This document shows positions 1 to 11,878 of a stretch of DNA of 64,000 nucleotides, piece by piece; positions within the stretch are counted from its first letter, which is position 1; each line of letters opens with the position of its first letter. The stretch comes from Costus lasius. Lineage: Eukaryota; Streptophyta; Magnoliopsida; Zingiberales; Costaceae. The stretch covers positions 70,770,556-70,834,555 of the forward strand of contig CM050449.1 of the NCBI GenBank assembly GCA_027563935.2, in the 5' to 3' direction. The notes under the pieces were generated by a model. The model ran no database searches. It was not told the origin of the DNA and worked only from the letters and a program-made list of their open reading frames with translations. Position numbers and translations under genes: made by a program.

Positions 1-183
1 ATCTCTAGTTAATTAACTATAATTTATCAACCAAAAATCTCTAGTTAATTAACTATTAACAACCAATACATAGAAAAATATCACAGTCAATAATTTTATT
101 TAAATCATGAACACAATATCACAGCCAACGAGTTTATTTAAATCAAAAATAATGCTTACCAGGACTTAAGATCCTTGGATCTT
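1..183. repeat. AT-rich stretch with two short direct duplications
   Basis: A 20-base unit around AGTTAATTAACTA occurs twice between about 1 and 56, and a unit of about 30 bases containing ATATCACAG and TTTATTTAAATCA occurs twice between about 88 and 150. On the minus strand this lies immediately after the purine run that should prime plus-strand synthesis, where the 3' LTR should begin. Only the first five bases (TGTAA) match the start of the LTR at 4804-7695. No gene is seen. Confidence 0.5.
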
Positions 184-215
184 ACATCCCTCCCTCCTTA
201 TAAAGCTTTAGTCCT

Positions 216-3200
216 CTAAAGCTCAGCATCCATATCATCAAAAAGATAAGCATAAAACTTCCTCATATCAGCTTCAGTCTCCCAAGTTGCCTCCTCAACC
301 GACTGATTTCCCTAGATAACCTTTACCAAAGATATAGTCTTGTTTCTCAGAACTTTATCCTTTCTATCCACAATCCGGAGAGGTCTTTCCTCAAAAGTCA
401 AATCACTCTGAATCTGAAGAGGTTCCAATTCCAATACATGAGATGGATCAGGATGATATTTCCTCAAAACAGAAACATGGAACACATTATGCACATGATC
501 CATAGCAGGAGGTAAAGCTAACCGGTAAGCCACTGGACCAATTCTCTCAATAATGTCAAAAGGGCCTACAAACCTAGGGCTCAATTTGCCCTTTTTGCCA
601 AACCTCATAACACCCTTAGTAGGTGATACCTTTAAGAAAACATGATCCCCTACCATAAACTCCAGGGAACGACGACGGTCATCAGCATAACTCTTCTGTC
701 TGTCCCGAGCAATCTTCAATTTATCCTGAATCTCTCTGACCTTATCAGTAGTATCCTGTACTGCATCAGATCTCAAAATCATTCTGTCACCAGTTTCCTC
801 CCAACACAAGGGAGTCCTACACCTTCTCCCATACAAAGCTTCATAAGGAGCCATCTGAATACTGGAGTGGAAACTATTATTATAAGTGAACTCTATCAAA
901 GATAGATCCCGGTTCCACTCAGAACTCCAATCAACCACATAAGCTCTCAACAAGTCTTCTAGAGTCTGTATAGTACGCTCCGTCTGGCCATCAGACTGAG
1001 GATGGTATGCTGTACTAAAACTCAACTTAGTACCCAAACCCTCCTGTAAGCTCTTCCAAAATCTGGACAAAAACCGAGAGTCCCTATCAGACACAATATC
1101 AACAGGCACTCCATGCAGTCTGACTATCTCATCAATGTATAATCTAGCCAGCCTCTCTAAAGGATAAGTCATCTTGATCGGGAGAAAATGGGCTGATTTA
1201 GTGAGTCTATCAACGATCACCCAAATAGCATCATGACCCAATCTGGTTCTAGGCAAACCACACACAAAATCCATACTGATGCATTCCCACTTCCACTCAG
1301 GAATAGGAAGGGGCTGCAACAAACCACCAGGCTTCTAGTGTTCAGCCTTTACAGTCTGACAAGTTAAACACTTAGAGACAAAATCGATTACCTCTTTCTT
1401 CATACCCGGCCACCAAAAATTTTTCTTGAGGTCCTGATACATCTTAGTCACGCCAGGATGTAGAGAATATTTGGAGTTATGGCTGTCCTCCAATATTTCT
1501 TTCCTCAAGCTCGGTTCCTCAGGGACACATACCCTTCCACGAAACCGAAGAATACCATCATCAGACAAGCTAAAATCCTGAACTGCTCCATCAACCAAAC
1601 TATCCCTGATCTGAACTAATCTCGGATCCACAGACTGCTGATCTCTGATCTTCTGCAACAAAGCAGACTGTACTCTGAGAAAGGCCACATAACCCGACTG
1701 AACTCTAGGAGAAACATTGATCCTGAGATCGCTGAACTCCTGCAGTAACCGCCACTCACTGACTCGTAGTGCCGCTACTGAAGTAACTGGATGTCTGCTC
1801 AGTGCATCAGCCACCACATTGGCCTTTCCAGCCTGATACTGAATGGAGAAGTCATAGTCTTTGATCAACTCCATCCATCTTCTCTGTCTCATGTTCAACT
1901 CCTTCTGAGTGAAGATATACTTGAGACTCTGGTGATCAGTGAACAGATCGAACTCCTGACCCAGTAAATAGTGGCGCCATATCTTCAAAGCAAAGACTAC
2001 GGCCGCCAACTCTAAATCATGAGTAGGGTAGTTCAATTCATACTCCTTCAGTTGTCTCGAAGCATAGGCTACTACAGAACCCTTCTACATCAAGACACAA
2101 CCCAACCCCTTGCCTGAAGCATCTGTATAGACAGTAAACCTTTCCCCATCACTAGGAATAATGAGGATCGGTGTACTAGTCAACCTCCTCTTCAGCTCCT
2201 GAAAGCTCTCTTCACACTTGTCATCCCAAATAAACTTAGCCTCCTTTATGGTTAATTTAGTTAAAGGACCCGCCAGCTTGGAGAATCCCTCAACAAATCT
2301 CCGGTAGTAACCTGCTAAACCCAAGAAACTTCTGATCTCAGTAGCGCTAGTCGGTCTTCCCCAATTAAGAATGGCTTGCACTTTAACTGGATCCACCGAC
2401 ACCCCTTGACCAGAAATCACATGCCCAAGGAAACTGATCTTCTCTAGCCAGAACTCACACTTACTAGCCTTGGCATATAATCGGTTCTTCCTCAGAACCT
2501 CCAGCACTCTGCGCAAGTCACTGACATGATCTGAAGTAGTCCGTGAGTATACCAAAATATCGTCTATAAAGACTACCACACAAGAGTCAAGCAATTCATG
2601 GAATACCCTGTTCATCAAATCCATGAAGACAGCAGGTGCATTCGTCAGTCCAAAAGGCATAACTAAAAATTCAAAATGCCCATACCTGGTCCTGAAAGCA
2701 GTCTTAAATATATCCTCATCCTTGACCCTAAGCTAATAATACCCTGATCTCAGATCAATCTTAGAGAACACTGTAGCTCCCTGTAATTGATCAAACAGAT
2801 CATCAATTCTGGGAAGAGGATACTTATTCTTGATAGTCACTTGGTTCAGTTGCCTGTAGTCTATACACATCCTCAGGGTTCCATCTTTCTTCTTTACAAA
2901 CAGCACTGGCGCTCCCCAGGGAGAAGCACTAGGCCGAATGTACCCTTTCTCTAGCAATTCCTCCAGTTGTTTCTTAAGCTCAGCCAGCTCTGAGGTAGCC
3001 ATGCGATAAGGAGCTCTGGAGATAGGTGCCGTACCTGGCGCCAACTCAATGCCAAACTCCACTTCTCTAATTGGTGGCAAGCCTGAAAATTCCTCAGAGA
3101 ACACATCAGGAAACTCTTTCACTACCGCCATCTGAGTCAAATCAGAAGTAGAATCATCCTGCACCTTAACATGCGCAAGGTAACCCTTACACCCACTAGC

Positions 3201-4616
3201 AAGTAACTTTCTGGCCTGCAGAAAAGATATTACATGTGGTCCTTGGTCTGACACTAGACCTCTCACAAAAATCCGATTCCCATCTAGCAGATTTAAAGTG
3301 ATTACTTTCTCAAAGCAATCCACAGTGGCATGATGTGAAGACAACCAATCCATTCCTAAGATGACATCATAATCTTGCATGTCTAAGAGGATTAGATCTA
3401 CCAGAAACTCATAACCCTCTACATGCACTACACAATTAGCACAAACAGTATCTGTAGATAATGACTTTCCTTAGGGAGTACTGACAGACACAACATAATC
3501 TAGCATCTTAGGTACAACAGGTAAACATGCAGCAAATCTAATAGATACAAAAGACAGATTTGCACCAGGGTCAAATAAGATACGAGCTAACTGATCAAAT
3601 ACAAATAAGGTACCTTCCACGATGGATCGGGAAGCTCGTGTGTCCTTCTCAGCCACAGCATAAACTCGTGTCTGGACTGTAGGCTTTTCTGCGCCTCTAT
3701 TCTGTATCTCAGGCTCTTTGCAGTCTTTGACCATGTGCCCTGGTTTCTTACATCTGAAGCATACACCATTCTTCTTATAACAATCCTTCACCAGATGTCC
3801 CTTGATCCCACAATAATTACAAGTCCTATCCTCTGTGATACTGTTCTTTACATCTCTGACATCCCTGAACTGCTGCGGTGCCTTGTAAGAGTAAGGCTTA
3901 TACCTGCTCTTCTTGTAATCCTTATGCTTGGGGTACTTCTTACCCTTGCCGCCAATGCCATACTGAGGAGCTGCCGTCTCAGCTGCAGGAACCACGGTCA
4001 CGGCAATATGAGAACTCCTCTCAGATATGTATCTCTCAATGGTGCGTGCTCGATGAATAAACTCCACCTCGCGCTCCTCAGATAAGCTAGAGGGGAAAAA
4101 CTTGGCATTGAACTTCATCATGAAGTACTGCCAATCAACATCCCTGGATTCAGTTGCCGCCAGTCTGACGACTCCCTTCCACCAGTCTTCGGCATCTCCA
4201 CGCAACATGAAGACAGACAAACATAGCTTGTCTGCATCATCACAGCGCAAAACCTGGAAAATCTTTTCCAGTGTCAAAAGCCAATCCTCAGCCGCTCTGG
4301 GCCCCGGACTACCATAAAATGCAGTCGGGTTCAGGTGTTGAAACTCTCGAACCAACCGAGCATATCGTTGATGTGCGCCATCACCCAGAGGAGAACCAGC
4401 GCCACCCACATAGTGTCCAGCCGGTTGTGACTGTGACTGCCGCTGCAATAATTGTTGCTGAACCTCCATGTGCTGCGCCTGCTGCTGCTGCATCATCTGA
4501 GTTTGCTGCTGGATGAATGCGTTCTGTTGTTGCATCATAGCAGTCATAGCCTCCATGGCCTGCCTCAGATCAGACTGTTGATCACCGTTGCTACTGCTAG
4601 ATCTTGGTCGCACCAT
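216..4616 (-). pseudogene. Chromovirus gag-pol polyprotein with five in-frame stops
   Basis: One reading frame of about 1,466 codons encodes Gag and the whole Pol of a Ty3/gypsy retrotransposon, which copies its RNA into DNA and integrates it. In order: Gln-rich N-terminus, gag core, two CX2CX4HX4C zinc knuckles (near residues 264 and 283), protease (DPGA in place of D-S/T-G, near 349), reverse transcriptase with FIDD (near 683), RNase H (YTDAS, near 829), HHCC zinc domain (1040-1085), integrase core, and a C-terminal chromodomain-like segment (about 1422-1466). Stops lie at 3471-3473, 2733-2735, 2085-2087, 1335-1337 and 312-314; no frameshift separates them. I chose the ATG at 4616 because it starts a MVRPRSSSS N-terminus; upstream in-frame ATG and TTG codons exist. 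The chromodomain part lies beyond the last stop. It cannot make a full polyprotein. Confidence 0.9.
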
Positions 4617-4676
4617 ATTTGTTACCTGCATCACATAACACGGTAGAATAACAACCAATATTCAATCACAGATCAG

Positions 4677-4758
4677 ATCCTATCTTGGTTTCTAGCAATA
4701 CACAAACAGAGTTTTCAAATCCTATCTTGGTTTCTAGCAATACACAAACAGAGTTTTC
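4677..4758. repeat. 42-bp direct duplication in the chromovirus leader
   Basis: The unit containing CTATCTTGGTTTCTAGCAAT occurs twice in tandem with a 42-base period, between the primer site and the gag start. The copies look near-identical, which suggests a recent slippage or template-switch event. Confidence 0.85.
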
Positions 4759-4789
4759 CCTTCCCGGAGTTTCTAATTGCTAGTAATAT

Positions 4790-4801
4790 GCTCTGATACC
4801 A
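4790..4801 (-). other. Primer-binding site, initiator tRNA-Met type
   Basis: On the minus strand this reads TGGTATCAGAGC, the complement of the 3' end of plant initiator tRNA-Met. It lies two bases (GA) after the LTR end CGTTACA and so fixes the LTR boundary. Confidence 0.92.
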
Positions 4802-5496
4802 TCTGTAACGACCCTCAAAATCACTCCCCACACGCATACAGGTAAAAATGCGGGGTTTTAAAAATTTTTACTCTTCCATTAAAACATAAGAAGAAAGCGG
4901 CATCGAAGGACATTACTACGGAACTGAAAACCGCACAGAACTGAGTAGGATCGATTACTAGGAAATAGAAATCCGGAAATCCAAAAAAAATCCGGCAGCA
5001 AGTATACTAAATTTACTGCTGCACAGACTCACATATCCCGGAACAAAACAGATATCCACACTACACATATGTGGAGAACACATACATCAGAAATATTGCA
5101 GAAACTGATTTTTCAGATACCAATGCAACAATAATTCGATTACACATTTCAGAATAAGAACAATTTCAATTCTCATGACTCCAAAACTCGAATCCAACAA
5201 TAAAACGAGGCAACTATAACATAATATCCTGAAAACAGGCATAAGCCCTCAGGAGATAAAACATGTCACATAAATAAGTTAGGCACGCAGGCCTGATAGA
5301 TCTATAGAAGACAACTCTTAGAATTTCTATAAAACATTAGCATTAGCTGTAGCAATCACTGTCCTGATGTCTCACCTGAAAATATTTAAACAACGGGGGT
5401 GAGCTAAAAAGCTCAGTGAGTAAAAGACACTAAAAGCCATCCATAGTACACATCAAAATATCATTCTTGCAGATAAGACACTTAACATGCACACTT

Positions 5497-5583
5497 ATAT
5501 CAGAAACAAAACATAATCAAATATCATATCAGAAACAAAACATAATCAAATATCATATCAGAAACAAAACATAATCAAATACA
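5497..5583. repeat. 29-bp tandem repeat, three copies, in LTR
   Basis: Units beginning ATATCAGAAACAAAACATAA start at 5497, 5526 and 5555. Confidence 0.85.
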
Positions 5584-5802
5584 GACAATTATAACTAATC
5601 ACACCGCCCAACACACCTATACTACAGAACTACAGAAAATCGGAGATGACAGACAGAAAGTCAGAATTTACAGAAGCCAAACGGATAGTCTACATCGGAA
5701 ACAGAAAGGCCACAGAAGGCATGAAGACCACAGAAGGTCTGATGACCACAGAAGGTCTGACCCCACCTCTACCGAGGACGAGACATGCATGCATATCAGA
5801 AA

Positions 5803-5954
5803 CAGAATGGTAGAGGAGGTATCAGTGGGTGGCCCCCGTCTTGTCAGGACGTGGCACTCTGGCCTCCAATACCCAGAACAGAATGGTAGAGGAGGTATCA
5901 GTGGGTGGCCCCCGTCTTGTCAGGACGTGGCACTCTGGCCTCCAATACCCAGAA
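5803..5954. repeat. 76-bp tandem duplication in LTR
   Basis: Two essentially identical units beginning CAGAATGGTAGAGGAGGTAT start at 5803 and 5879. Each holds the GGTGGCCCCCG ... GACGTGGCACT block that also occurs twice near 63853-63990. Confidence 0.88.
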
Positions 5955-7695
5955 CAGAACAGAAATAGTGGAGGGAGAACGGAAGGTGAGACCAGCTCAC
6001 ATCTACCCTTCACTAGTGTCTCATGGGTCGTAGTAGACTATCAGCACCATTACAGCGCCACAGAAGGAGGATAAGGACACGGAAGAGTGCTACACTAGGG
6101 CATAATTTTTACAGAGCAGATCATGCTGAACGGAGGAGTAGGACTAACCACCACTCAAATCTCACATCATGCCCAAAGTGTCTCACAAACCAGAAAATGA
6201 CACACCCATATATCCAGTCCTTAACAAAATTACAATTTGCAGAAAATTAAAGCTGAACACAATTCATAATTTTTACCATCAACCAGAAGTAATATATGAG
6301 TGAATTCCTTGAATTCCTTAGATTTCATGCAACTATCCTTAATTCATGTCAAACCATTCTATGTTCTCACAAAGGTTATAACACATTCAAAGTTTCAGAA
6401 ATTCACTACATATGTACAGAACAGAAATTATTCGCGTAACAAACAATTAAACAGATGTTTCAAAAAAAAAACAGATTAATATATCATACTTGCAACAGAT
6501 GTTTCAGACCGAGTAAGTAATCTAAAATAGGCAATATGATATTCACAATGAAGCTGTTTGGAACTACTTTCCAATAGAACTGAATCCATCGGATTTGGAG
6601 TTATAACCGGGGAGGTATGGGTGTTCGAACATAGAAAGGTCAAGATTTCAGAATTCCAGAAAACAGATTCGTACATCAGAATTGCGACACAAATTTCAGA
6701 TCCAATAACTAACAGAAAATAGGCGATATGGTAATAAAAATGAATCACTTCGAGTCTACTTTCTAATAAAACTGATTTGGCAAGATTTCGAGCTATACCT
6801 AGGGAGATATGATGGTTCGAACACATAAAGGTCGAAATCCAGATTTCCAGAAAACTGATTTTGTACAGCTAGATTGCAATACAGATTGAAATAAGAATAC
6901 AGCTCGGATATGGTTGATATCATATTCAAATTAAAGCCGAATGTATCTAGTTTCATACAAAATTTATTTCGTGCAATTTGGATCTATAGGCCATGAGATA
7001 TTGGGGTTATAGTACACAAAGGTCAGATTAGCGAATGCAGATTTCAGCAGAACAGGATTTTAAAACCCTATAAATATTTGAATTCAACCCCATACGGATA
7101 ATCATTGCAATTAACGAATTTTAATTGAATGATAATCTACAATTTAGCGGATTAGACTCGTTAGGATCGAATTACTCACAGAAAAATCGTCCACAGGGGA
7201 AAAACGCCAAGACAGAGGATCAAGGATCACCAGGAAGTTCGTCCACCACCAGTCTGCCACCACCAGCGTCAAGAAATTCCAAGAGGCGCCAAGCACAGTG
7301 AGGGGCGACAACCAAGGCGGCTAGGGCAGAAAACAAACGAAAGTCGTGAGGGAGAGGAGCCCTCACGCAAATTCCCCCTTTTTTTTTTTCACCCCAAACG
7401 GATCCAAGATCCAATAACCCGGTTAACTTAAGTGAAAAATCGGTTTTATGGGCTTACCTGGGCTTAACCACCCTGCGCCACTCCAATTACATCAGAATAT
7501 GCGCCACCATGGTGGAAAGAATTCCAAGAGCAAAGAGTCAAGGTTGAGGGTTCAAATCCCCAGCCAAAATAATTATTTTTGCCCTGTAGGAAAAATTCCT
7601 ACACTTAGGTAAAATCCCAAAATTTTAACAGACAAAAATACAGAAACAGAATTTCTAACCTTAAATCATAATTCAGAAAAATCGAGGGCGTTACA

Positions 7696-8121
7696 AAAAG
7701 ACTCGCCATCCTGCTATGCAAAGCTGGTAATCTGATTTCTTAACTGGATGGTCTTGTTGGGTGAAAAGTATTTAATCTAGAAAGCATTTGACAATTGATC
7801 CCATGTAGTGAAGGTCTCGGTAGGTTGAGATTGTAGCCAAGAACGCGCTCAGTCCCTAAGAGAAAAAGGAAATAATCTTAGTTTTAAAGCGTCTTCAGAA
7901 ACACCATTAATTTTAATGGTGTCACAATATTCAAGAAAGAGATATAAATGCTGATAAGGGCCTTCAATTGGTGATCCTCCAAACTGATTTTGCTGTACCA
8001 TATATAGGAAAGCTGACTTGATTTCAAAGTTATTCGCCTCGATAGCTGGTCTGGCAATGCTAAAGTATATATCTTGTGGATTAGGGGCTGCATAGTCCCT
8101 AAGTGATCTCCGTTCTGCCAT
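7696..8121 (-). pseudogene. Athila-type gag fragment
   Basis: Starting at the ATG at 8121 (MAERRSLRDYAAPNPQ), this is the N-terminal capsid region of an Athila Gag: recognisable pieces are QFGGSPIEGP, LEYCDTIKINGVSEDALK and LRLFPFSLRD. The frame then meets a stop at 7849-7851 and continues recognisably as ARSWLQSQPTE and TTWDQLSNAF with further stops before the insertion at 7695. Upstream ORF codons before the ATG are leader. No zinc knuckle or pol is present here because the Tekay-like element interrupts the gene. Gag would package element RNA in cytoplasmic particles; this copy is dead. Confidence 0.85.
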
Positions 8122-8275
8122 AGCTACTTCTTCTTCTTGTCTCTCTTCAAACCTGAGTTCCCAGTGCAGTCTAAGTAGATAGATCAAATAATTTCAATAT
8201 AAGGAGAAAAATAGAAAATAAACAAAACCTAGTCTAGCATTACATTCAATATCTTCAATATTGACAAAACTAAGG

Positions 8276-8293
8276 CCCCTGGCAACGGCGCCA
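8276..8293 (-). other. Primer-binding site, tRNA-Asp type
   Basis: On the minus strand it reads TGGCGCCGTTGCCAGGGG, complementary to the 3' end of plant tRNA-Asp and typical of Athila elements. It lies six bases inside the LTR end at 8300. Confidence 0.88.
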
Positions 8294-8299
8294 AAAACC

Positions 8300-10147
8300 T
8301 GTTGTATCCGCAAGTGCACGGATACTCGAAGTAATAATTAAGATATCGAACCATAGAGATCTCATTTGTCAAGTGCCGAATAATTGATTTCTCACTAGCT
8401 AGGCAATCGATAATGATGAAAGCAAACTATCAAAAACTACACAAAAAAGTCAGAGAGAGAAACTGAGACTAGGGTTTCATCCACCTTAACTTTAATGACT
8501 AGATCTAAATAAGTGATCGTTAGTCTAATTTTATAATGACAAAGATATAATTTACCTTATAAAGAAATCATCTCGCTTTCGCGTAGACAATTTACAAAAA
8601 ACCAATCCTCACTTTCGCATAGGATTTATTCAATGCTAAAGATAAGTAAATTATTGACAAAGAACTCAAAGATCACTTACGTGCATCCAAATTCTAAGTC
8701 AATCATCTCAAGTGAAGACTAAATACTTTCATACTTTAGTTTTCACAGGTTCTACTTAAGGTTTTCCAATGATTCGATACTTAATTTCTTACAATATCAT
8801 CATGTTTATTTCATTAACTCAATCCTAGTTCAAACTATCAACATGGCAATAAGCTTCTAAAGTCTAGAAATAAGAACAAACCTAATTTCTTACGATGAGT
8901 TCCTAAATCTTAATTTTAGGGTTCCAAGTTCTCACAAGTCACTTTTCAGTCCATATCACAAAAACTCCAAATCATACTGATAATATGAAACTACGGAGAA
9001 TTAAAGGCAATCATCACATAAGTAGAATTATCATTGTAAATTCATCCTGGCGAAATAAAAATTATCTAGTCATTAAGAAATAAAGGGGATTACACCCTCG
9101 TGTCCCAAAAAGTGTTTAAGCAAGCATAGTTGAAGAATTACAATAAACCATAGTTTCGAAGGATCAGAAATCGAAGAGAAAGGAGAAATTCAACTAACAT
9201 CACGTTTCATGTATGAACAGTGGCGGTAATGCCACTTTTTTTGATTTCTCCTTCGATCGATCTCCTTTCGCTCTGAAATTTCTGGGGTATGTTCTCCTCT
9301 AGGCACAGCTTCACCTCAAATTTCACGGCCGGAGATGCACTGTATGCTTCCCAGCGGCAAAACCTAGGGCGACGATGAAAAATCATGATTTCTCTCTCGA
9401 ACGTTGATCAAAATTGGGGCTTTTGGTGTGTCCGTGTTCGCCTTGTTCTCTGGCGTATTCCCCTCCTTGCATATCTCAATTTGGTGGTCTAAATCATCCG
9501 CAATCATCCGCGCAAGAATCAGGCTTAAATTTTTCCAAAAAATTCGGCCGCCTGGGTTAGAATTACGACCGTGTTTTCGATTACGGCCATGTTTTTGATT
9601 ATGGCAGTGCCGTAATTGCTGCAATTTCTCGGCATAGAAATCGACCGGAATTACAGTACCATAATATCCATTATGGTAGTGTCGTAATTTCTGCAAAACT
9701 TTTGGGTCAGAAATTACCTCAAAATACGGTCCGTAATATTGGTTATGGCGGTGCCATAAAGTCTGCGAAACTTTCTGTACAGAAATCGACCAAAAATACG
9801 GTAGTGCTCGAAAATTATTGCAGTGCCATCATTTATTCTGTAGATTCAGTAAAACCAGGGTACCGTAATTTATATTACGGCCCTGCCGTAATTTGCTCTG
9901 AAGCATTGTTTTGCGTGAAATTTGATATGCAATCTTTTCTTGATGATGGGAATTCATTTATGCATCTGAATTTGCTTGAAAATGCCTTAAAGTATTGCCT
10001 TTTTACCTTAAAATGATCAAAAACTAGAAAAGGGGTAGATTCTGTAATATTTGATAAATAAGGCATAAAAATAAACAAAAGAGTATGAACATGACACAAA
10101 AGACCTATCAAATGGCACAAAATATACTATAAATTTTTGTGTCATCA
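8300..10147 (-). repeat. 5' LTR of the left Athila element (1.85 kb)
   Basis: Bounded on the plus strand by TGTTGTATCCGC and GTGTCATCA. It aligns end to end, in opposite orientation, with the LTR at 22569-24470. It contains the stretch with repeated CACTTTCGTGC-type motifs in decayed form and the ACGG palindrome array. Confidence 0.88.
9548..9900. repeat. Degenerate array of ACGG/CCGT palindromes in Athila LTR
   Basis: Repeated half-sites such as ATTACGG, GTGCCGTAAT, TACGGTCCGTAA and GGTACCGTAA recur here, separated by less conserved spacers containing CTGYACAGAAATCGACC. The same array occurs in the other Athila LTRs and in the internal region at 26326-26518. Confidence 0.75.
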
Positions 10148-10718
10148 TTCATACTCAGGTGAAAGCCTAATTTAGTCATAACTATTAGATTGGGTTAAAC
10201 AATTGTGACATACTCATCCAATCTGAAAATCAGCCTAGGAAAGGGACTATAGTGCACAGGTACTTTGTCGTAGTTTAGGGGATGTCAATAATAACAGCCA
10301 TTCCGATAACTTGGGTAGTATCAATGTACTGTTATGTGTTACTCACTACTTGTGATGATTATTAGATCATCACTGCCAATGTCAGAGGAACCTACAGGGT
10401 CATATACTTAGACACTAAAGATCTCGTATTGATCAGATAGCCTATGAATCGAATCATTGGATGATTCAGATCATTTGGGAGACAGATGCTTTGAGATTGC
10501 CTTGATGAGGAGAATATTTTATTTAGTTCATGGTTGACCACTAATTGATTTCTAATGGGCCGCATTTGACTTCGGTTAATATGAGTGGCCACAATGTTTC
10601 AAACAAGGGTCTAGGTCCAAAGTCAAATGAATAAATAAAATATTTATTTAGCAAGAGAATTTTTCTCTTGGCTAATTAAGAGGGTTAGGCACATTTTACT
10701 TAGAAAAATAACGCTAGG
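10148..10718. repeat. Left half of an interrupted LTR-like sequence
   Basis: No gene is visible. The segment becomes continuous with 14638-15395 once the 10719-14632 element and its CTAGG duplication are removed, so both halves are one older sequence. Its texture (AT-rich promoter-like stretch, no ORF) suggests an LTR, perhaps from a copia element, but no matching partner LTR or primer site is present. Confidence 0.35.
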
Positions 10719-11849
10719 TGTGATGCCTGAATCCGATTGGACTAGGCCAAAGGAGTTTGGGCCGGGTAGCCCACGCTGTGAAGTTGAATTGGCGACCCAA
10801 TCCTAGGTCAAAGTCAGGTCGTTGCCCATTAACGAAGCAGCGACGAGTTTGTTGCGTTGATGAGGCGGACGAAGCTTTATCAAGGTGACACAAACGAGCA
10901 GTAGGGAAGCAGTCACCAGCGGGATCTTCGGAGTGTTTCTGGTGGGGAACAAAAGCAGAGCCGGCAACGCCCAAATCAAGTGGAGCTGGCGAGCTCTTTA
11001 GATGCGGCTTCGTTGAGGAGATGCAGACGAGCGGCGGAAGTCCTCATCTCTAGCGAGCAAAGTCGAGGATTTTGGAGGCGGAGAACGTTGGCGAGATCTT
11101 CATTACGGAAGTAAGCAGAAAGGAGGCGGCGCGGGCTTCATCTCCTTCGATGGATGTGGGCGACTTGTCAAGGGGCAAACGAAGTGGCTCATCCTTCCCC
11201 TTTAAAGCCTAAGGCAGAGGCGAGCGAGAGATAAAGAGGAGATCCGGGAGGGAGAAGGGTTCCGAGAAAGGTGGACCATGGAGGGAGCTTTGAGAGAGAG
11301 CTCATGAGAAGAAGTAAGCTTCTTCAGGCGACAACGAGCATCGCACGTTCCTGCGTGAATGGGGAGAGGTTGCAAGTTGAGTGTAGAAGCTTGTAATAAG
11401 GTTTAGGTGTCTTGTTTAGAGAGAAATAAACAAGAAGGGTTTTCCATAAATTCTGATTGTGTTTTCGGTGTCTCCTTCCCTTCTTCTCCGACGACAACTC
11501 CTCTCCTTCTTCACCTTCATCGTCGATGACAGTCCTGCGGCACTTCTGTAGCAGAGAGGACTAAGGGAAGAGGCGACGAGGCCTCCCCCTGCCGCACGCC
11601 CTTCCCTGCTCGAGCACCCCTCCACTTCCCTCTCCAGCGACATCAAACGAACACAGGCGGTATTCGTTCACGTGGAGATGACGAACGCTTGAGGCATTCG
11701 CTTTGATGAAGCAAATTGATTTTAACCTCCATCAAAATTAATTTCGTCTATGAAATTGAAATCAGGCGAGTGGTAGTAAGATCCAGATTTTGGCGCTTAA
11801 TCCAGTGAAAAGGTGCTGACATGGAGCAAGGATTAAAAAGGGCATGACA
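10719..11849 (+). repeat. 5' LTR of gag-protease element
   Basis: Starts TGTGATGCCTGAATCC and ends GGGCATGACA. It matches 13579-14632 along its whole length apart from an extra stretch around 11650-11755. Confidence 0.88.
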
Positions 11850-11852
11850 AAC

Positions 11853-11864
11853 TAGTATCAGAGG
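11853..11864 (+). other. Degraded initiator tRNA-Met primer site
   Basis: TAGTATCAGAGG, two mismatches from TGGTATCAGAGC, three bases after the LTR end. Confidence 0.75.
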
Positions 11865-11878
11865 TAAACTTCAATCAC

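Larger units (their letters stand above)
1..7695 (-). mobile_element. Tekay-like Ty3/gypsy chromovirus, 3' end beyond the window
   Basis: Read on the minus strand, the order is 5' LTR (7695 to 4804), an initiator-tRNA-Met primer site (4801 to 4790), gag-pol (4616 to 216), a purine-rich stretch (about 198 to 184), then sequence running off the left edge. Domain order gag-PR-RT-RNase H-IN-chromodomain is that of plant chromoviruses, and the long LTR with TGTAACG termini fits the Tekay/Del group; the exact clade is inferred. It lies inside Athila gag, which resumes at 7696, so it is the younger of the two. Its 3' LTR was not found in bases 1-183. Confidence 0.85.
4804..7695 (-). repeat. 5' LTR of the Tekay-like element (about 2.9 kb)
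   Basis: Termini are TGTAACGACCCTC and GAGGGCGTTACA, a near-perfect inverted pair bounded by TG and CA. The primer site adjoins one end; Athila gag resumes at the other. Inside are a 29-bp triplicate and a 76-bp duplicate. It shares motifs (GCTCAGTGAGTA, GGTGGCCCCCG, GACGTGGCACT) with the LTR at 62949-64000 in the same orientation, so the two belong to related families. Its small ORFs overlap simple repeats and are not genes. Confidence 0.88.
7696..10147 (-). mobile_element. 5' part of an Athila-lineage Ty3/gypsy element
   Basis: On the minus strand: LTR (10147 to 8300), tRNA-Asp-type primer site, leader, and an Athila gag fragment cut at 7695/7696 by the Tekay-like LTR. The rest of the element lies beyond the left edge. 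The LTR is of the same type as those at 22569, 28842 and 32891. Confidence 0.85.

Noticed and set aside
7540..7570. B-box-like AGGGTTCAAATCCC inside the Tekay-like LTR
   Set aside because: Only a T-arm-like match; no A box at a suitable distance and no tRNA fold, so neither tRNA nor SINE is called.
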